DNA from: Lachnospiraceae bacterium
GTDB taxonomy: Bacteria > Bacillota > Clostridia > Lachnospirales > Lachnospiraceae
Reading direction: 5' to 3'
Assembly (NCBI GenBank): GCA_021202815.1
Contig: JAJQCG010000111.1
Location: forward strand, 1-33,719
DNA length: 33,719 nucleotides
In this document: in pieces, positions 7,599 through 16,119 of the stretch
How positions within the stretch are numbered: position 1 is the first letter of the stretch
Layout: every line of letters begins with the position of its first letter
Translations under genes and position numbers: made by a program
The notes under the pieces: generated by a model
Seen by the model: the letters and a program-made list of their open reading frames with translations, nothing else
What the model was told of the DNA's origin: nothing
Database searches by the model: none

Positions 7599-8585
7599 AT
7601 GGAAATAGGAAAAGTACCGGAAACAGTTTTGAAAAGGGCAGTTTTTCAGCAGATCCGGACGAAGCGGGAGGAAATCCTGACGGGGCCGGGCATCGGCGAG
7701 GACTGCGCGATTATGCAGCTCGGGCCGGACGAAGTATTTGTTCTGTCCACCGATCCGATCACCGGGACGGACAAGGACATGGGGACGCTGGCGGTGCAGA
7801 TCACGGCCAATGATCTGGCGAGCGCAGGAGCGGAGCCGGTGGGTATGTTGCTGACTGTGCTGCTGCCGCCGTCGGCGGATGAGGAGATGATCCGCCGCCT
7901 GATGGGCGAGGTGGAATGTGCCTGCGAGAAGCTGCATATACAGGTGATGGGCGGTCATACGGAGGTGACGGCGGTGGTAAATCAGCCGGTCATTTCCGTC
8001 ACCGGAGTCGGAAGGGCAAAAAAGGGTCGACAGGTGACGACGGGAGGAGCTCATGTGGGCGACGACGTGATCGTCACGAAATGGATTGGCATTGAGGGCA
8101 CTTCCATCATCGCGAAAGAAAAGGAGGAAGAACTTCTACGGCATTTCCCCGCGGAACTTGTGGAGGAGGCGGAAGGTCTCAGCCGCTTCCTGTCAGTGGT
8201 GCCGGAGGCGATGATCGCCGTAGAAAACGGCGTGACCGCCATGCACGACGTGACCGAGGGTGGCATCTACGGCGCGCTCTGGGAGCTCGCGGAGGCGTCG
8301 GGCGTCGGGCTTGCGGTCGAGAAGGAGAAGATTCCGCTCCGACGTGAGACGGAGGAGCTCTGCAAATATTTTCATCTGGATCCATACCGTCTGATTTCGA
8401 GCGGTTCTATGCTGATGACAGCGCCGGACGGACACCGGCTTGTGGAAGCGCTGGAGAGAGCGGGGATTGCGGCGTCAGTTGTTGGACGTTGTGTCGCGGG
8501 AGAGGCGAAGACCATTCAAAGCGGCACGGACACGATCGCCCTTGGCAGACCGGAGACGGATGAGTTATATAAAATCTATGAATAG
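7599..8585 (+). CDS. AIR synthase-related (HypE/PurM-like) protein
   Basis: The 328-residue protein has the PurM/HypE/ThiL/SelD two-domain fold: an ATP-binding N-terminal half with GPGIGEDCAI, STDPITGTDKD and ITANDLASAGAEPVG, then GGHTEVT and a glycine-rich C-terminal half with MHDVTEGGIYGALWE and ISSGSMLMTA. In HypE a C-terminal Cys (PRIC) is carbamoylated during hydrogenase NiFe cofactor assembly; this protein ends in TDELYKIYE and lacks it. No hydrogenase genes are nearby, so it is unlikely to be true HypE. Its place between vanW and an Lrp-aminotransferase pair suggests a distinct ATP-dependent role that cannot be named. The start is 13 bases after vanW with a weak ribosome site. Confidence 0.87.
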   Translation: MEIGKVPETVLKRAVFQQIRTKREEILTGPGIGEDCAIMQLGPDEVFVLSTDPITGTDKDMGTLAVQITANDLASAGAEPVGMLLTVLLPPSADEEMIRRLMGEVECACEKLHIQVMGGHTEVTAVVNQPVISVTGVGRAKKGRQVTTGGAHVGDDVIVTKWIGIEGTSIIAKEKEEELLRHFPAELVEEAEGLSRFLSVVPEAMIAVENGVTAMHDVTEGGIYGALWELAEASGVGLAVEKEKIPLRRETEELCKYFHLDPYRLISSGSMLMTAPDGHRLVEALERAGIAASVVGRCVAGEAKTIQSGTDTIALGRPETDELYKIYE

Positions 8586-8596
8586 AGGATAATGGG

Positions 8597-9079
8597 ATGA
8601 GAGAGAAGATTTTGACTTACATGGAGCGCAACAGCCGCGTGGACCTGAAGGACCTGGCGGTCATGCTCGGAACGGACGAAGTGACGATCGCCAACGAGAT
8701 CGCCGATATGGAAAAGGAAGGCGTGATCTGTGGCTATCACACGCTGATCGACTGGGATAAGACCAGCTCCGAAAAGGTGACGGCGCTGATCGAGGTGAAG
8801 GTGACGCCGCAGCGCGGTCTCGGCTTTGATAAGATTGCGGAGCGCATCTACAATTATCCGGAGGTAGACTGTGTGTATCTGATTTCCGGAGGCTTTGATT
8901 TTATGGTCATGATTGAGGGCAAGACGATGCGCGGTGTGGCGCAGTTTGTCTCCGAAAAGCTCTCGACGCAGGACTCGGTGCTGAGCACGGCTACTCATTT
9001 CATATTGAAGAAATACAAGGATCATGGTTCGATCATGGTTCATACAGCAAAGGATGAAAGGATTCTGGTGACGCCATGA
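8597..9079 (+). CDS. Lrp/AsnC-family transcriptional regulator
   Basis: The 160-residue protein has an N-terminal winged helix-turn-helix (about residues 5-50, LKDLAVMLGTDEVTIANEIADMEKEGVI) and a C-terminal RAM/AsnC ligand domain (about 65-145, ALIEVKVTPQ, YLISGGFDFMVMIEG). Members bind DNA as octamers and sense amino acids. Its stop overlaps the first codon of the aminotransferase (ATGA at 9076-9079), so the two are translationally coupled, and the effector is likely to be a substrate or product of that enzyme. Confidence 0.93.
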   Translation: MREKILTYMERNSRVDLKDLAVMLGTDEVTIANEIADMEKEGVICGYHTLIDWDKTSSEKVTALIEVKVTPQRGLGFDKIAERIYNYPEVDCVYLISGGFDFMVMIEGKTMRGVAQFVSEKLSTQDSVLSTATHFILKKYKDHGSIMVHTAKDERILVTP

Positions 9080-10250
9080 GAGATCCGCTTTCCAGTACAA
9101 TCAGAGAGAGATTAAGCCTTCCGGTATCCGCAAATTTTTCGATCTCGTCAGCGAGATGGAGGACGCGATTTCGCTCGGCGTGGGCGAACCGGACTTCGAT
9201 ACGCCGTGGCATATCCGCGATGAGGGTATCTATTCCCTTGAGCGTAGCCGCACCTTTTATACTTCCAACGCAGGTCTGAAGGAGCTGAAGGAGGAGATCG
9301 CGAACTATCTGGAGCGCAGAATTCATGTTTCCTATGACTATCGGGATGAAGTGCTCGTGACCGTGGGCGGCAGCGAGGGCATTGATGTCGCGATGCGCGC
9401 GATGCTCGACCCGGGGGACGAGGTGCTGATTCCGCAGCCAAGTTATGTCTCCTATGAGCCCTGCGCGGTGCTCGCGGGCGGTAAGCCGGTGATCATCGAA
9501 CTCAAGGCGGAAAATGAGTTTCGGTTGACTCCGGCAGAACTGCTGGAGAAGATCACCGACCGGACGAAGCTGCTCGTCCTGCCCTTTCCGAATAATCCGA
9601 CGGGCGCGATTATGGAGCGCGAGGATCTGGAGGCGATCGCGAAGATCATTATTGAGAAGGATATCTTTGTTCTCTCGGACGAGATTTACAGTGAGCTGAG
9701 CTACAAGGGAGAGCATGTTTCGATCACGTCAATCCCTGGCATGCGGGAGCGGACGATCCTGATCAACGGTTTTTCCAAGGCTTATGCGATGACCGGCTGG
9801 CGGCTCGGCTATGCCTGCGGCCCGGCGGAAATTATTAAACAGATGACGAAGATTCATCAGTTCGCGATCATGTGCGCGCCGACCACGAGCCAGTACGCGG
9901 CGGTGGAGGCCCTGCGGAACGGGGACGAGGATGTCGCCATGATGCGCGAGGCCTATGACCAGAGGCGCCGTTACCTGGTACACGCGTTCAAGGAGATGGG
10001 ACTTGAATGTTTTGAACCCTATGGAGCCTTCTATATTTTCCCGTGCATTAAGGAATTCGGAATGAGCTCCGAGGAATTTGCGGCCCGCTTCCTGCAGGAG
10101 GAGAAGGTGGCGGTCGTGCCGGGCACGGCGTTCGGCGACTGTGGAGAGGGCTTTCTGCGTATTTCCTATGCCTATTCGCTCGACAATCTGAAAGTCGCGC
10201 TGGGCAGACTGGAAGACTTCATTGGCCGTCTGCGGGCTGAGAAGGCATAG
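9076..10250 (+). CDS. Class I/II PLP-dependent aminotransferase, frameshifted near the N-terminus
   Basis: The main frame (from 9156) carries SLGVGEPDFDTPWHIRDEGI, the cofactor lysine in NGFSKAYAMTGWRLGY, NNPTGAI and the late arginine in GFLRISYAYS, so it is an aspartate-aminotransferase-like fold I enzyme acting on amino acids in the cytoplasm. The expected start, ATG 9076, overlaps the Lrp stop and encodes MRDPLSSTIRE in another frame. The family sequence IKPSGIRKFFDLVSEMEDAIS resumes in the downstream frame at 9111. The junction is an AG repeat (9103-9111). Removing one AG dinucleotide restores a continuous protein of about 390 residues. No start codon exists in the downstream frame before ATG 9156, which would lose the N-terminal arm. 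The break may be a real mutation, slippage or a sequencing error. Confidence 0.85.
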
Positions 10251-10260
10251 GAGATAAGCT

Positions 10261-10758
10261 ATGGCGCTGAATATTGTGCTGTATGAACCGGAGATTCCTG
10301 CAAATACGGGAAATATCGGGAGAACCTGTGTGGCTACGGGCAGCAGGCTTCATCTGATTGAGCCGCTCGGCTTCCGGATCGGGGAGAAGGACTTAAGAAG
10401 AGCCGGGATGGATTACTGGAAGGATCTGGATGTGACGATCTATATGGATTACGAGGACTTCCTGGCGCGCAATCCAGGCGCGAAGATCTATATGGCCACG
10501 ACGAAGGGACCGAATTTATATACGGACACGCGCTTTGAGCCGGACTGCTATCTCATGTTCGGCAAGGAGAGCGCCGGACTGCCGGAGGAGCTGCTCCGCG
10601 ACAATCAGGAGCGCGCGATCCGCATCCCCATGAATCCGGATATTCGCTCGCTGAATCTGTCCAACTCGGTCGCGATCGTGTTGTACGAGGCATTGCGGCA
10701 GCAGGGCTTTCAGGGGATGCAGCTCTCTGGGAAGCTGACTCGTTACGAATGGAGCTAG
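10261..10758 (+). CDS. trmL: tRNA (cytidine(34)-2'-O)-methyltransferase
   Basis: The 165-residue protein is a minimal SPOUT methyltransferase. PEIPANTGNIGRTCVATG near the N-terminus, LMFGKESAGLP and IRIPMNPDIRSLNLSNSVAIVLYEALRQ are the three conserved SPOUT motifs forming the trefoil-knot SAM site. TrmL methylates the wobble ribose of certain leucine tRNAs. Length fits TrmL rather than longer SpoU rRNA enzymes. It begins 10 bases after the aminotransferase stop and is probably in the same operon. Confidence 0.94.
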   Translation: MALNIVLYEPEIPANTGNIGRTCVATGSRLHLIEPLGFRIGEKDLRRAGMDYWKDLDVTIYMDYEDFLARNPGAKIYMATTKGPNLYTDTRFEPDCYLMFGKESAGLPEELLRDNQERAIRIPMNPDIRSLNLSNSVAIVLYEALRQQGFQGMQLSGKLTRYEWS

Positions 10759-10783
10759 TGTGCCGGTCTGATACGCTGGAGGA

Positions 10784-12172
10784 ATGTTGTTGAGAAATAC
10801 GCTGCGAAAATGGTACAGAAGAATGCTTTGTCTTACGCTCGCGCTCTGCGTGGGCCTTTCTTCGTGTGTTGTATTTGCGGTGAGCGAGGAGACGCAGAAC
10901 AAGATCGATCAGACGGAGGAGGAGAAGGTGGCGGCCGAGGAGGAGAAAGCCGCTGCCGAGGAGGAGCAGAGCAGCCTGAACAGCGCGAAGGAGGAGATGG
11001 AGCAGTACCTGGAGCAGCTCACATCTCAGGCGAACAGCCTGAATGAGCAGGTGGCGCTGCTTGAAGAGGAGCTCGAGGTGAAGGAGGCCGAGGTTGCCGC
11101 GAAGGAAGCGGAGGTCGCGCAGGCTGAGGCGGAGCTCGAGGAGCAGTATGCGGACATGAAGACCCGTATTCAGTATATGTATGAGAATGGTCAGAACACC
11201 GTGATCTCCTATATGCTGGCACTGCTGACCGGTGGGATTACCGATATGCTGAACCAGGTGGAATACGCGGTCAGTATCAATGAGTATGATCGTGATATGC
11301 TGGAAAATTACAAGGCTTCGAAAACGGCGCTGGAGCAGCAGTATGCCGAGCTCCAGGACGAACAGGAAGCACTGGAACTTCTGAAGACGGAGACGGAGGA
11401 GAAGAAGCAGCAGGTCGCGACGCAGCAGGCCTCTACGGGTTCGAAAATCAGCTCCTACAACAGTCAGCTGGCGGAGCTGGAGGAGGAAATCACGGACATC
11501 GACGAGCTGATCGAGCAGAAGACGGCGTTGCTCAATGAATTGATCGCACAGGCGGAGGCGGAGGAAGAGGCGGCCAGAATTGCGGCGGCCCAGAGCGCGG
11601 CCTCGTCCATGAGCGGGACGGTTATCGTCGGTGACGCGAATATATCAAGAGAGACGATTACTCTGAGCGATTATGAAATTCTGCTTCTGGCGGCCATGAT
11701 CTACTGCGAGGCGGGCGGCGAGAGCGCGGAGGGCCAGCTCGCGGTGGGCTATGTGATCATGAACCGTCGGCGCAGTTCTCTCTATCCGAGTACCCTGGAA
11801 GGAGTGCTGCGCCAGTCGAAGCAGTTTGAGCCGGTCAGTTCGGGGCGCTTTGACCTGGTACTGCAGGCGGAGCAGGATGATACCATTACGAATATCGTGA
11901 CGGAGTCGTGCTGGAACGCGGCGCGTACTGTCATAAACGGGACCAGCAATGTGGGCGATTCCCTGTTTTTCCGTACCTGGTCGCCGGTACCGTCTCTGAT
12001 CACGAATCTGCAGAATAATAATGTCCCGTACTGGATTATCGGGGCTCATGTCTTCTATTACTACTGGACGAGCTACAGCACGAGTTCGAGCAGCTCGGAC
12101 AGCGGCGACTCCGGGAATGACGACTCTGAAAGCGAAGAATCGGATGGCGATACGGACGAGGACACGGAGTAG
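10784..12172 (+). CDS. Exported coiled-coil protein with SleB/CwlJ-type cell wall hydrolase domain
   Basis: The protein has a signal peptide (residues 1-33), a long Glu/Ala/Gln coiled coil (about 36-260, FtsX-activated-hydrolase-like in style), a short Ala-rich linker, then a hydrolase-2 (SleB/CwlJ) domain (about 290-430). The catalytic Glu is in AMIYCEAGGES, with AVGYVIMNRR, QFEPV and VGDSLFFRTW as further family landmarks. SleB-type enzymes cut peptidoglycan, in spores the cortex. A Ser/Asp/Glu-rich acidic tail of about 35 residues ends the protein. GGAGGA (10778-10783) abuts ATG 10784, so the TTG at 10790 has the better spacing and may be the true start. With a general secretion signal it could serve vegetative wall turnover or germination. 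Confidence 0.88.
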   Translation: MLLRNTLRKWYRRMLCLTLALCVGLSSCVVFAVSEETQNKIDQTEEEKVAAEEEKAAAEEEQSSLNSAKEEMEQYLEQLTSQANSLNEQVALLEEELEVKEAEVAAKEAEVAQAEAELEEQYADMKTRIQYMYENGQNTVISYMLALLTGGITDMLNQVEYAVSINEYDRDMLENYKASKTALEQQYAELQDEQEALELLKTETEEKKQQVATQQASTGSKISSYNSQLAELEEEITDIDELIEQKTALLNELIAQAEAEEEAARIAAAQSAASSMSGTVIVGDANISRETITLSDYEILLLAAMIYCEAGGESAEGQLAVGYVIMNRRRSSLYPSTLEGVLRQSKQFEPVSSGRFDLVLQAEQDDTITNIVTESCWNAARTVINGTSNVGDSLFFRTWSPVPSLITNLQNNNVPYWIIGAHVFYYYWTSYSTSSSSSDSGDSGNDDSESEESDGDTDEDTE

Positions 12173-12189
12173 AGCTTTGAAAAAAACTC

Positions 12190-12218
12190 TTTACAAATTA
12201 AATTAATCATTGTATAAT
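12190..12218 (+). promoter_or_regulatory. Sigma-A promoter of tRNA-Pro
   Basis: TTTACA (12190-12195) and a perfect TATAAT (12213-12218) are 17 bases apart, 30 bases before the tRNA. Confidence 0.9.
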
Positions 12219-12248
12219 GTACAAGTTCGCAGACGAGGACACATAATT

Positions 12249-12322
12249 CGATGCGTGGCTCAGTTTGGTAGAGCGCTGCGTTCGGGACGCAGAGGTCGCA
12301 GGTTCAAATCCTGTCGCATCGA
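12249..12322 (+). tRNA. tRNA-Pro (anticodon CGG)
   Basis: The acceptor arm CGATGCG pairs with CGCATCG, the anticodon stem CTGCG/CGCAG encloses loop TTCGGGA with anticodon CGG, and the T arm is CAGGTTCAAATCCTG. It is 74 bases, discriminator A, no encoded CCA. Confidence 0.97.
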
Positions 12323-12338
12323 CTCCTTGGCAGGGGCG

Positions 12339-12377
12339 CCGGAAAGCTTGATTTTGCAGGCTTTCCGGTCTTTTTTT
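12339..12377 (+). terminator. Terminator after tRNA-Pro
   Basis: The perfect 9-bp stem CCGGAAAGC / GCTTTCCGG has a 12-base loop and runs into TCTTTTTTT. Confidence 0.93.
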
Positions 12378-12422
12378 ACGCTCAGTCAGCGCAAATCTCT
12401 GCGTGTGAAATAATATCCGGAC

Positions 12423-12451
12423 TTGCACTTCGAACGGAGAATGGGTATAAT
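12423..12451 (+). promoter_or_regulatory. Promoter of the aspartate kinase gene
   Basis: TTGCAC (12423-12428) and TATAAT (12446-12451) are 17 bases apart, 45 bases before the start codon. Confidence 0.8.
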
Positions 12452-12496
12452 AGGCGGGTACTACAAAAGACAGTTTTACAAGGGGATACAAGTATT

Positions 12497-13816
12497 ATGA
12501 AAAAGGTAGTAAAGTTTGGCGGGAGCTCTCTGGCGAGCGCGGAGCAGTTCCGGAAGGTCCGGGATATCGTTCTGGCGGAGGAGAGCCGCAGGTATGTGGT
12601 GCCTTCCGCGCCGGGAAAGCATTTTAATGGAGACACGAAGGTGACGGATCTTCTGTATCAGTGCTATTATGCGGCGGCGAACGGCGAGGATTTCAGCGGA
12701 CTGATGAAGCAGATCCGCACCCGTTATGAGGAGATCATAGAGGGCCTGGAACTGGAGCTTTCTCTGGATGATGAGTTTGAGAAAATCTCCGAGAATTTTA
12801 AGAACAGAGCGGGCAGCGATTACGCGGCTTCCCGCGGGGAATACCTGAATGGTATTCTGCTGTCGGCTTATCTGGGTTATCCGTTCGTGGACGCGGCCGA
12901 GGTGATTCGCTTTGACGGGAATGGAGAGTTCGATGCGGACACGTCGAACTGTCTGCTCGGCAAACGTCTCGAGGATACGCCGAACGCGGTGATTCCGGGA
13001 TTTTACGGTGCGTATGAGGACGGCGCGATCAAGACCTTCTCGCGGGGCGGCTCCGATATCACCGGTTCTATCGTTGCCAGTGCGGTGGAGGCGGATCTTT
13101 ATGAGAACTGGACGGATGTGTCCGGCTGCCTGGTGGCGGATCCGAGGCTGATTCAGGACCCGGCGGTGATTGACATCATCACGTATAAGGAGCTCAGGGA
13201 GCTGGCCTATATGGGAGCGACGGTCCTGCACGAGGACGCGATTTTCCCGGTGCGCAAGGCAGAGATTCCGATCAATATCCGCAATACCAATCGTCCGAAT
13301 GATAAGGGAACGATGATTGTGGCGCGCACCTGTCATAGACCGGACTATACAATCACGGGAATTGCCGGAAAGAAAGGATTTGTTGCGGTCAATATTGAGA
13401 AGGATATGATGAACAGCGAGATCGGTTTCTGCCGCAGGGTATTGTCCGAGTTTGAAAAACAGGGAATCTCGATTGAGCATATGCCTTCCGGGATCGACAC
13501 GATGACCGTGATCGTGCACCGGGACGAGTTTGAGGCGCACGAGCAGCAGGTTCTTGCGGGTATTCAGCGGGCGGTAAATCCGGATTATCTCGACGTGGAG
13601 GGAGATATCGCACTGATTGCCGTGGTGGGACGCGCCATGAAGTCGACGCGCGGCACGGCGGGCCGGATATTTTCCGCGCTGGCGCATGCCAATGTGAATG
13701 TAAAGATGATTGATCAGGGCTCCAGCGAGTGGAATGTCATCGCGGGCGTTCGGGATGAAGATTTTGAGAAGGCGATCCGGGCGATTTACGATATTTTTAT
13801 TAACACGCAGCTTTAA
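12497..13816 (+). CDS. Aspartate kinase
   Basis: The 439-residue enzyme phosphorylates aspartate, the committed step to lysine, threonine, methionine and diaminopimelate for the cell wall and spores. The N-terminal KFGGSSLAS (residues 6-14), TFSRGGSDITGS and the segment VSGCLVADPRL form the kinase site. GATVLHEDAIFPVRKAEIPINIRNT closes the catalytic domain, and two ACT domains (about 307-375 and 378-439) make it a single-chain, allosterically regulated form. The C-terminal SSEWNVIAGV is the usual ACT pattern. The gene is monocistronic by its own promoter; the following hydrolase has a separate one. Which end product inhibits it cannot be read from the sequence. Confidence 0.95.
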   Translation: MKKVVKFGGSSLASAEQFRKVRDIVLAEESRRYVVPSAPGKHFNGDTKVTDLLYQCYYAAANGEDFSGLMKQIRTRYEEIIEGLELELSLDDEFEKISENFKNRAGSDYAASRGEYLNGILLSAYLGYPFVDAAEVIRFDGNGEFDADTSNCLLGKRLEDTPNAVIPGFYGAYEDGAIKTFSRGGSDITGSIVASAVEADLYENWTDVSGCLVADPRLIQDPAVIDIITYKELRELAYMGATVLHEDAIFPVRKAEIPINIRNTNRPNDKGTMIVARTCHRPDYTITGIAGKKGFVAVNIEKDMMNSEIGFCRRVLSEFEKQGISIEHMPSGIDTMTVIVHRDEFEAHEQQVLAGIQRAVNPDYLDVEGDIALIAVVGRAMKSTRGTAGRIFSALAHANVNVKMIDQGSSEWNVIAGVRDEDFEKAIRAIYDIFINTQL

Positions 13817-13863
13817 AGAATGTTTTAAATTTTTGTGAAATTGAGCTATTTTGCACCCGGATG

Positions 13864-13872
13864 TGGTATACT
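13864..13872 (+). promoter_or_regulatory. Extended -10 promoter before the alpha/beta hydrolase
   Basis: TGG-TATACT forms a TGn-extended -10; the nearest -35-like hexamer (TTGAGC, 13841-13846) is 20 bases upstream, longer than ideal. Confidence 0.5.
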
Positions 13873-13905
13873 TTCTCGTATAGACCTGATTAGGAGAAAG
13901 ACGGC

Positions 13906-14856
13906 ATGGTTACACGGGAAGAGTTTTACATGGACTCCGTTGACGAAGTTCACATGATACACGGCTACCGCTGGTACGATCCGCAGAGAGAGACGAAGGG
14001 CGTTCTCCAGCTCGTGCACGGCATGCTGGAATATATAGGACGATACGACAGATTTGCCTCGCACATGGCGGAGGCGGGCTATTTTGTGGTCGGACACGAC
14101 CATCTGGGACACGGTGATTCGGTGAACAGTCCGGAGGAGCGTGGCTGTGTCGGAGAGGACGGCGCCTCACTCTGGCTGAGGGACATCGATCAGGTGCGGC
14201 GGATGACAGCGGCAGGTATGCCGGATGTGCCGTATATCATGCTGGGGCACAGCATGGGCTCGTTTCTGGTGCGGCGCTACCTGATCTATCGCGGGAAAAA
14301 GGTGGACGGCGCGATCATCATGGGTACCGGTCAGCAGCCGGCTTTCCTCTGTGGACTGGGGCGGCTGGTTGTGAGCGTGAGCATGCTAGGCAGCGGAAGA
14401 GACGGAAGAAGCCGGCTGCTGGATCAGATGACCTGCAGCGGCTACGCAAAGCGCTTTCCCGACAATGCGCGGACAGGAAGCTGGCTGAGCCGCGACCCGC
14501 AGGTAATGCTCGATATGCTGCAGGACACGAAGATGGCCTTCCGCTTTTCCCTGGGGGCGTATGAGGCTTTGTTTCAGACCTTTCAGGAGGTCGTCACTCC
14601 GCGCGCGGCTGCCCGGATGCCGAAAGATCTGCCGCTTCTCATTCTCTCCGGAGATGAGGACCCGGTTGGTGAAAATGGAAAAGGCACGCGGCGTTTTGAA
14701 GAGATGCTCCGGAAGATCGGCATGGAGGATGTGCGCTGTATGATCTATCCGCACGGACGGCATGAGCTTCTGAATGAGCTGAATAAAGAAGAAGTAATGA
14801 ACGATATCGAGCTCTGGTGCGCGGATATCTGCGCGCGGAGTGCGGGTGAGGAATAG
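13906..14856 (+). CDS. Alpha/beta hydrolase, monoacylglycerol lipase/lysophospholipase type
   Basis: The 316-residue protein has the serine-hydrolase fold. QLVHGMLEYIGRYDRFA gives the oxyanion region, GHDHLGHGDS follows, the nucleophile elbow is GHSMGSFLVRRY (Ser near residue 119), LLILSGDEDPVG supplies the acid, and YPHGRHELLNE the catalytic His. This set matches the hydrolase-4/monoglyceride lipase group acting on lipid esters. No signal peptide is seen, so it is probably cytoplasmic. It starts after TAGGAGAAAG and is followed closely by the DUF1002 gene. The natural substrate is unknown. Confidence 0.9.
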   Translation: MVTREEFYMDSVDEVHMIHGYRWYDPQRETKGVLQLVHGMLEYIGRYDRFASHMAEAGYFVVGHDHLGHGDSVNSPEERGCVGEDGASLWLRDIDQVRRMTAAGMPDVPYIMLGHSMGSFLVRRYLIYRGKKVDGAIIMGTGQQPAFLCGLGRLVVSVSMLGSGRDGRSRLLDQMTCSGYAKRFPDNARTGSWLSRDPQVMLDMLQDTKMAFRFSLGAYEALFQTFQEVVTPRAAARMPKDLPLLILSGDEDPVGENGKGTRRFEEMLRKIGMEDVRCMIYPHGRHELLNELNKEEVMNDIELWCADICARSAGEE

Positions 14857-14860
14857 GAAG

Positions 14861-15754
14861 ATGATGAGAATGAAGAGATGGATTTCCATATTTATGGCCG
14901 CAATGATGCTGACAGCCTTTTTGCCGACGGGGAGCCTGTGCGTTGAGGCTGCCGGAACGGCGGTGCTCGCATTGGGGGCGGATCTGAGTGATTCCGAACG
15001 CGCGACCGTATTCTCAGAGATGGGAATCACGGAGGAGGAAGCGGCCTCTTACGAGACGATCTATATTACGAACGCGATGGAACATGAGTATCTGGACGAT
15101 TCGCTCGGTTCCTCTGTCGTCGGCACGCGTGCGCTTTCATCGGTCCTGCTGATCCCGCAGGAGAGCGGCGCCGGACTTACGGTGGAGACGCATAATATCA
15201 GTTACTGTACGGTTGCCATGTACCGCAATGCCCTGCTGACGGCAGGCGTGGAGGATGCGCAGGTGATTGTGGCTGCACCTTTCTCGATCAGCGGTACGGC
15301 GGCCCTGATCGGGGCGGTGAAGGCATATGAGACTTACAGCGGTACGGAGGTCAGCGAGGAAGCTCTGGATGTGGCCACGGATGAGCTGGTGCTGACCGGC
15401 GAGCTGAGCGAAGAACTGGATTCGGAGGATATTTCCGATCTGATCGCCTATCTGAAGCAGCAGGTTGCAGAGCAGGACCTGGATGATCCGGATAAGCTCA
15501 CGGAGCTCGTGACGCAGGCTGCCGCGGAGATGGGGATTGAGCTGACGGATGAGCAGATTTCCCAGATCGTGAATCTGCTGCTGAAGCTGAATAATCTGGA
15601 TATCGATGTGGACAGTCTTGTGTCGCAGGCACAGGATCTGTACAGCAAGATAGAATCCCTGGGAATTAACATTGACGGCGAGAAGGTGGGGAATTTTATC
15701 ACCCGTTTTATATCGTCTGTATGGAATCTGATTCAGAGCTTTCTGTCGAAGTAA
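14861..15754 (+). CDS. DUF1002-family exported protein
   Basis: From ATG 14861 the protein is 297 residues with a signal peptide (MMRMKRWISIFMAAMMLTAF, cleavage near VEAAG). GADLSDSERATVFSEMGI, YITNAMEHEYLDD, TRALSSVLL, GLTVETHNISYCT and VIVAAPFSISGTAALIGAVKAYE are the conserved pattern of DUF1002 proteins, which have no established biochemical role. The C-terminal third is predicted helical and acidic. GAGGAA at 14849-14854 favours ATG 14861 over GTG 14840, which would overlap the hydrolase. The gene ends only 6 bases from the stop of a - strand gene. Confidence 0.88.
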   Translation: MMRMKRWISIFMAAMMLTAFLPTGSLCVEAAGTAVLALGADLSDSERATVFSEMGITEEEAASYETIYITNAMEHEYLDDSLGSSVVGTRALSSVLLIPQESGAGLTVETHNISYCTVAMYRNALLTAGVEDAQVIVAAPFSISGTAALIGAVKAYETYSGTEVSEEALDVATDELVLTGELSEELDSEDISDLIAYLKQQVAEQDLDDPDKLTELVTQAAAEMGIELTDEQISQIVNLLLKLNNLDIDVDSLVSQAQDLYSKIESLGINIDGEKVGNFITRFISSVWNLIQSFLSK

Positions 15755-15760
15755 GCGGGG

Positions 15761-16027
15761 TCAGTCTTCCTCTATAACGTGAAATTCCAGAAAATCAAAA
15801 TCAACGTGCTCGACAAAACTGTCCTGCCGGAAACGGGTTCTGGCGTGACGCTGGAATTCTCTGATATTGGAGTCCAGCCAGATCGGAGTTCCCAGATCAA
15901 AGGCATGGCAGATTTCGTCCAGCGCATGGAATACCTTATGCGTGCGGGTATCTTTGCTGTCGTCGCAGACTGTGATATCATTGCGCAGATGATTGTCTTT
16001 TATGATTTTTCCCCATACACGGAACAT
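15761..16027 (-). CDS. Small conserved hypothetical protein (88 residues)
   Basis: The frame begins MFRVWGKIIKDNHLRNDITV and ends DFLEFHVIEED. It is a soluble, acidic and His-rich protein with no signal peptide. Evidence that it is real: a GGAGGA ribosome site 7 bases before ATG, a near-consensus - strand promoter just upstream (16060-16088), and balanced composition unlike a chance antisense frame. I recall closely similar small proteins in Lachnospiraceae but know no function. It converges with DUF1002 with no terminator between and diverges from relQ, whose leader overlaps its promoter. Confidence 0.82.
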   Translation of the reverse strand: MFRVWGKIIKDNHLRNDITVCDDSKDTRTHKVFHALDEICHAFDLGTPIWLDSNIREFQRHARTRFRQDSFVEHVDFDFLEFHVIEED

Positions 16028-16059
16028 GGAACGTCCTCCAAGCGCTTATCTTAAGAGGA

Positions 16060-16088
16060 AGTATAGCGGTTTTGGACCATGTTGTAAA
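16060..16088 (-). promoter_or_regulatory. Sigma-A promoter of the 88-residue - strand gene
   Basis: On the - strand, TTTACA (16088-16083) and TATACT (16065-16060) are 17 bases apart, 33 bases before the start codon. Confidence 0.82.
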
Positions 16089-16119
16089 GAGGCGAAACCT
16101 GGCAGGAGGTAAAAGAAAA

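Noticed and set aside
12207-12491. A - strand frame of 94 codons containing DATGFEPATSASRTQRST
   Set aside because: It is the antisense translation of tRNA-Pro(CGG), another well-known false protein.
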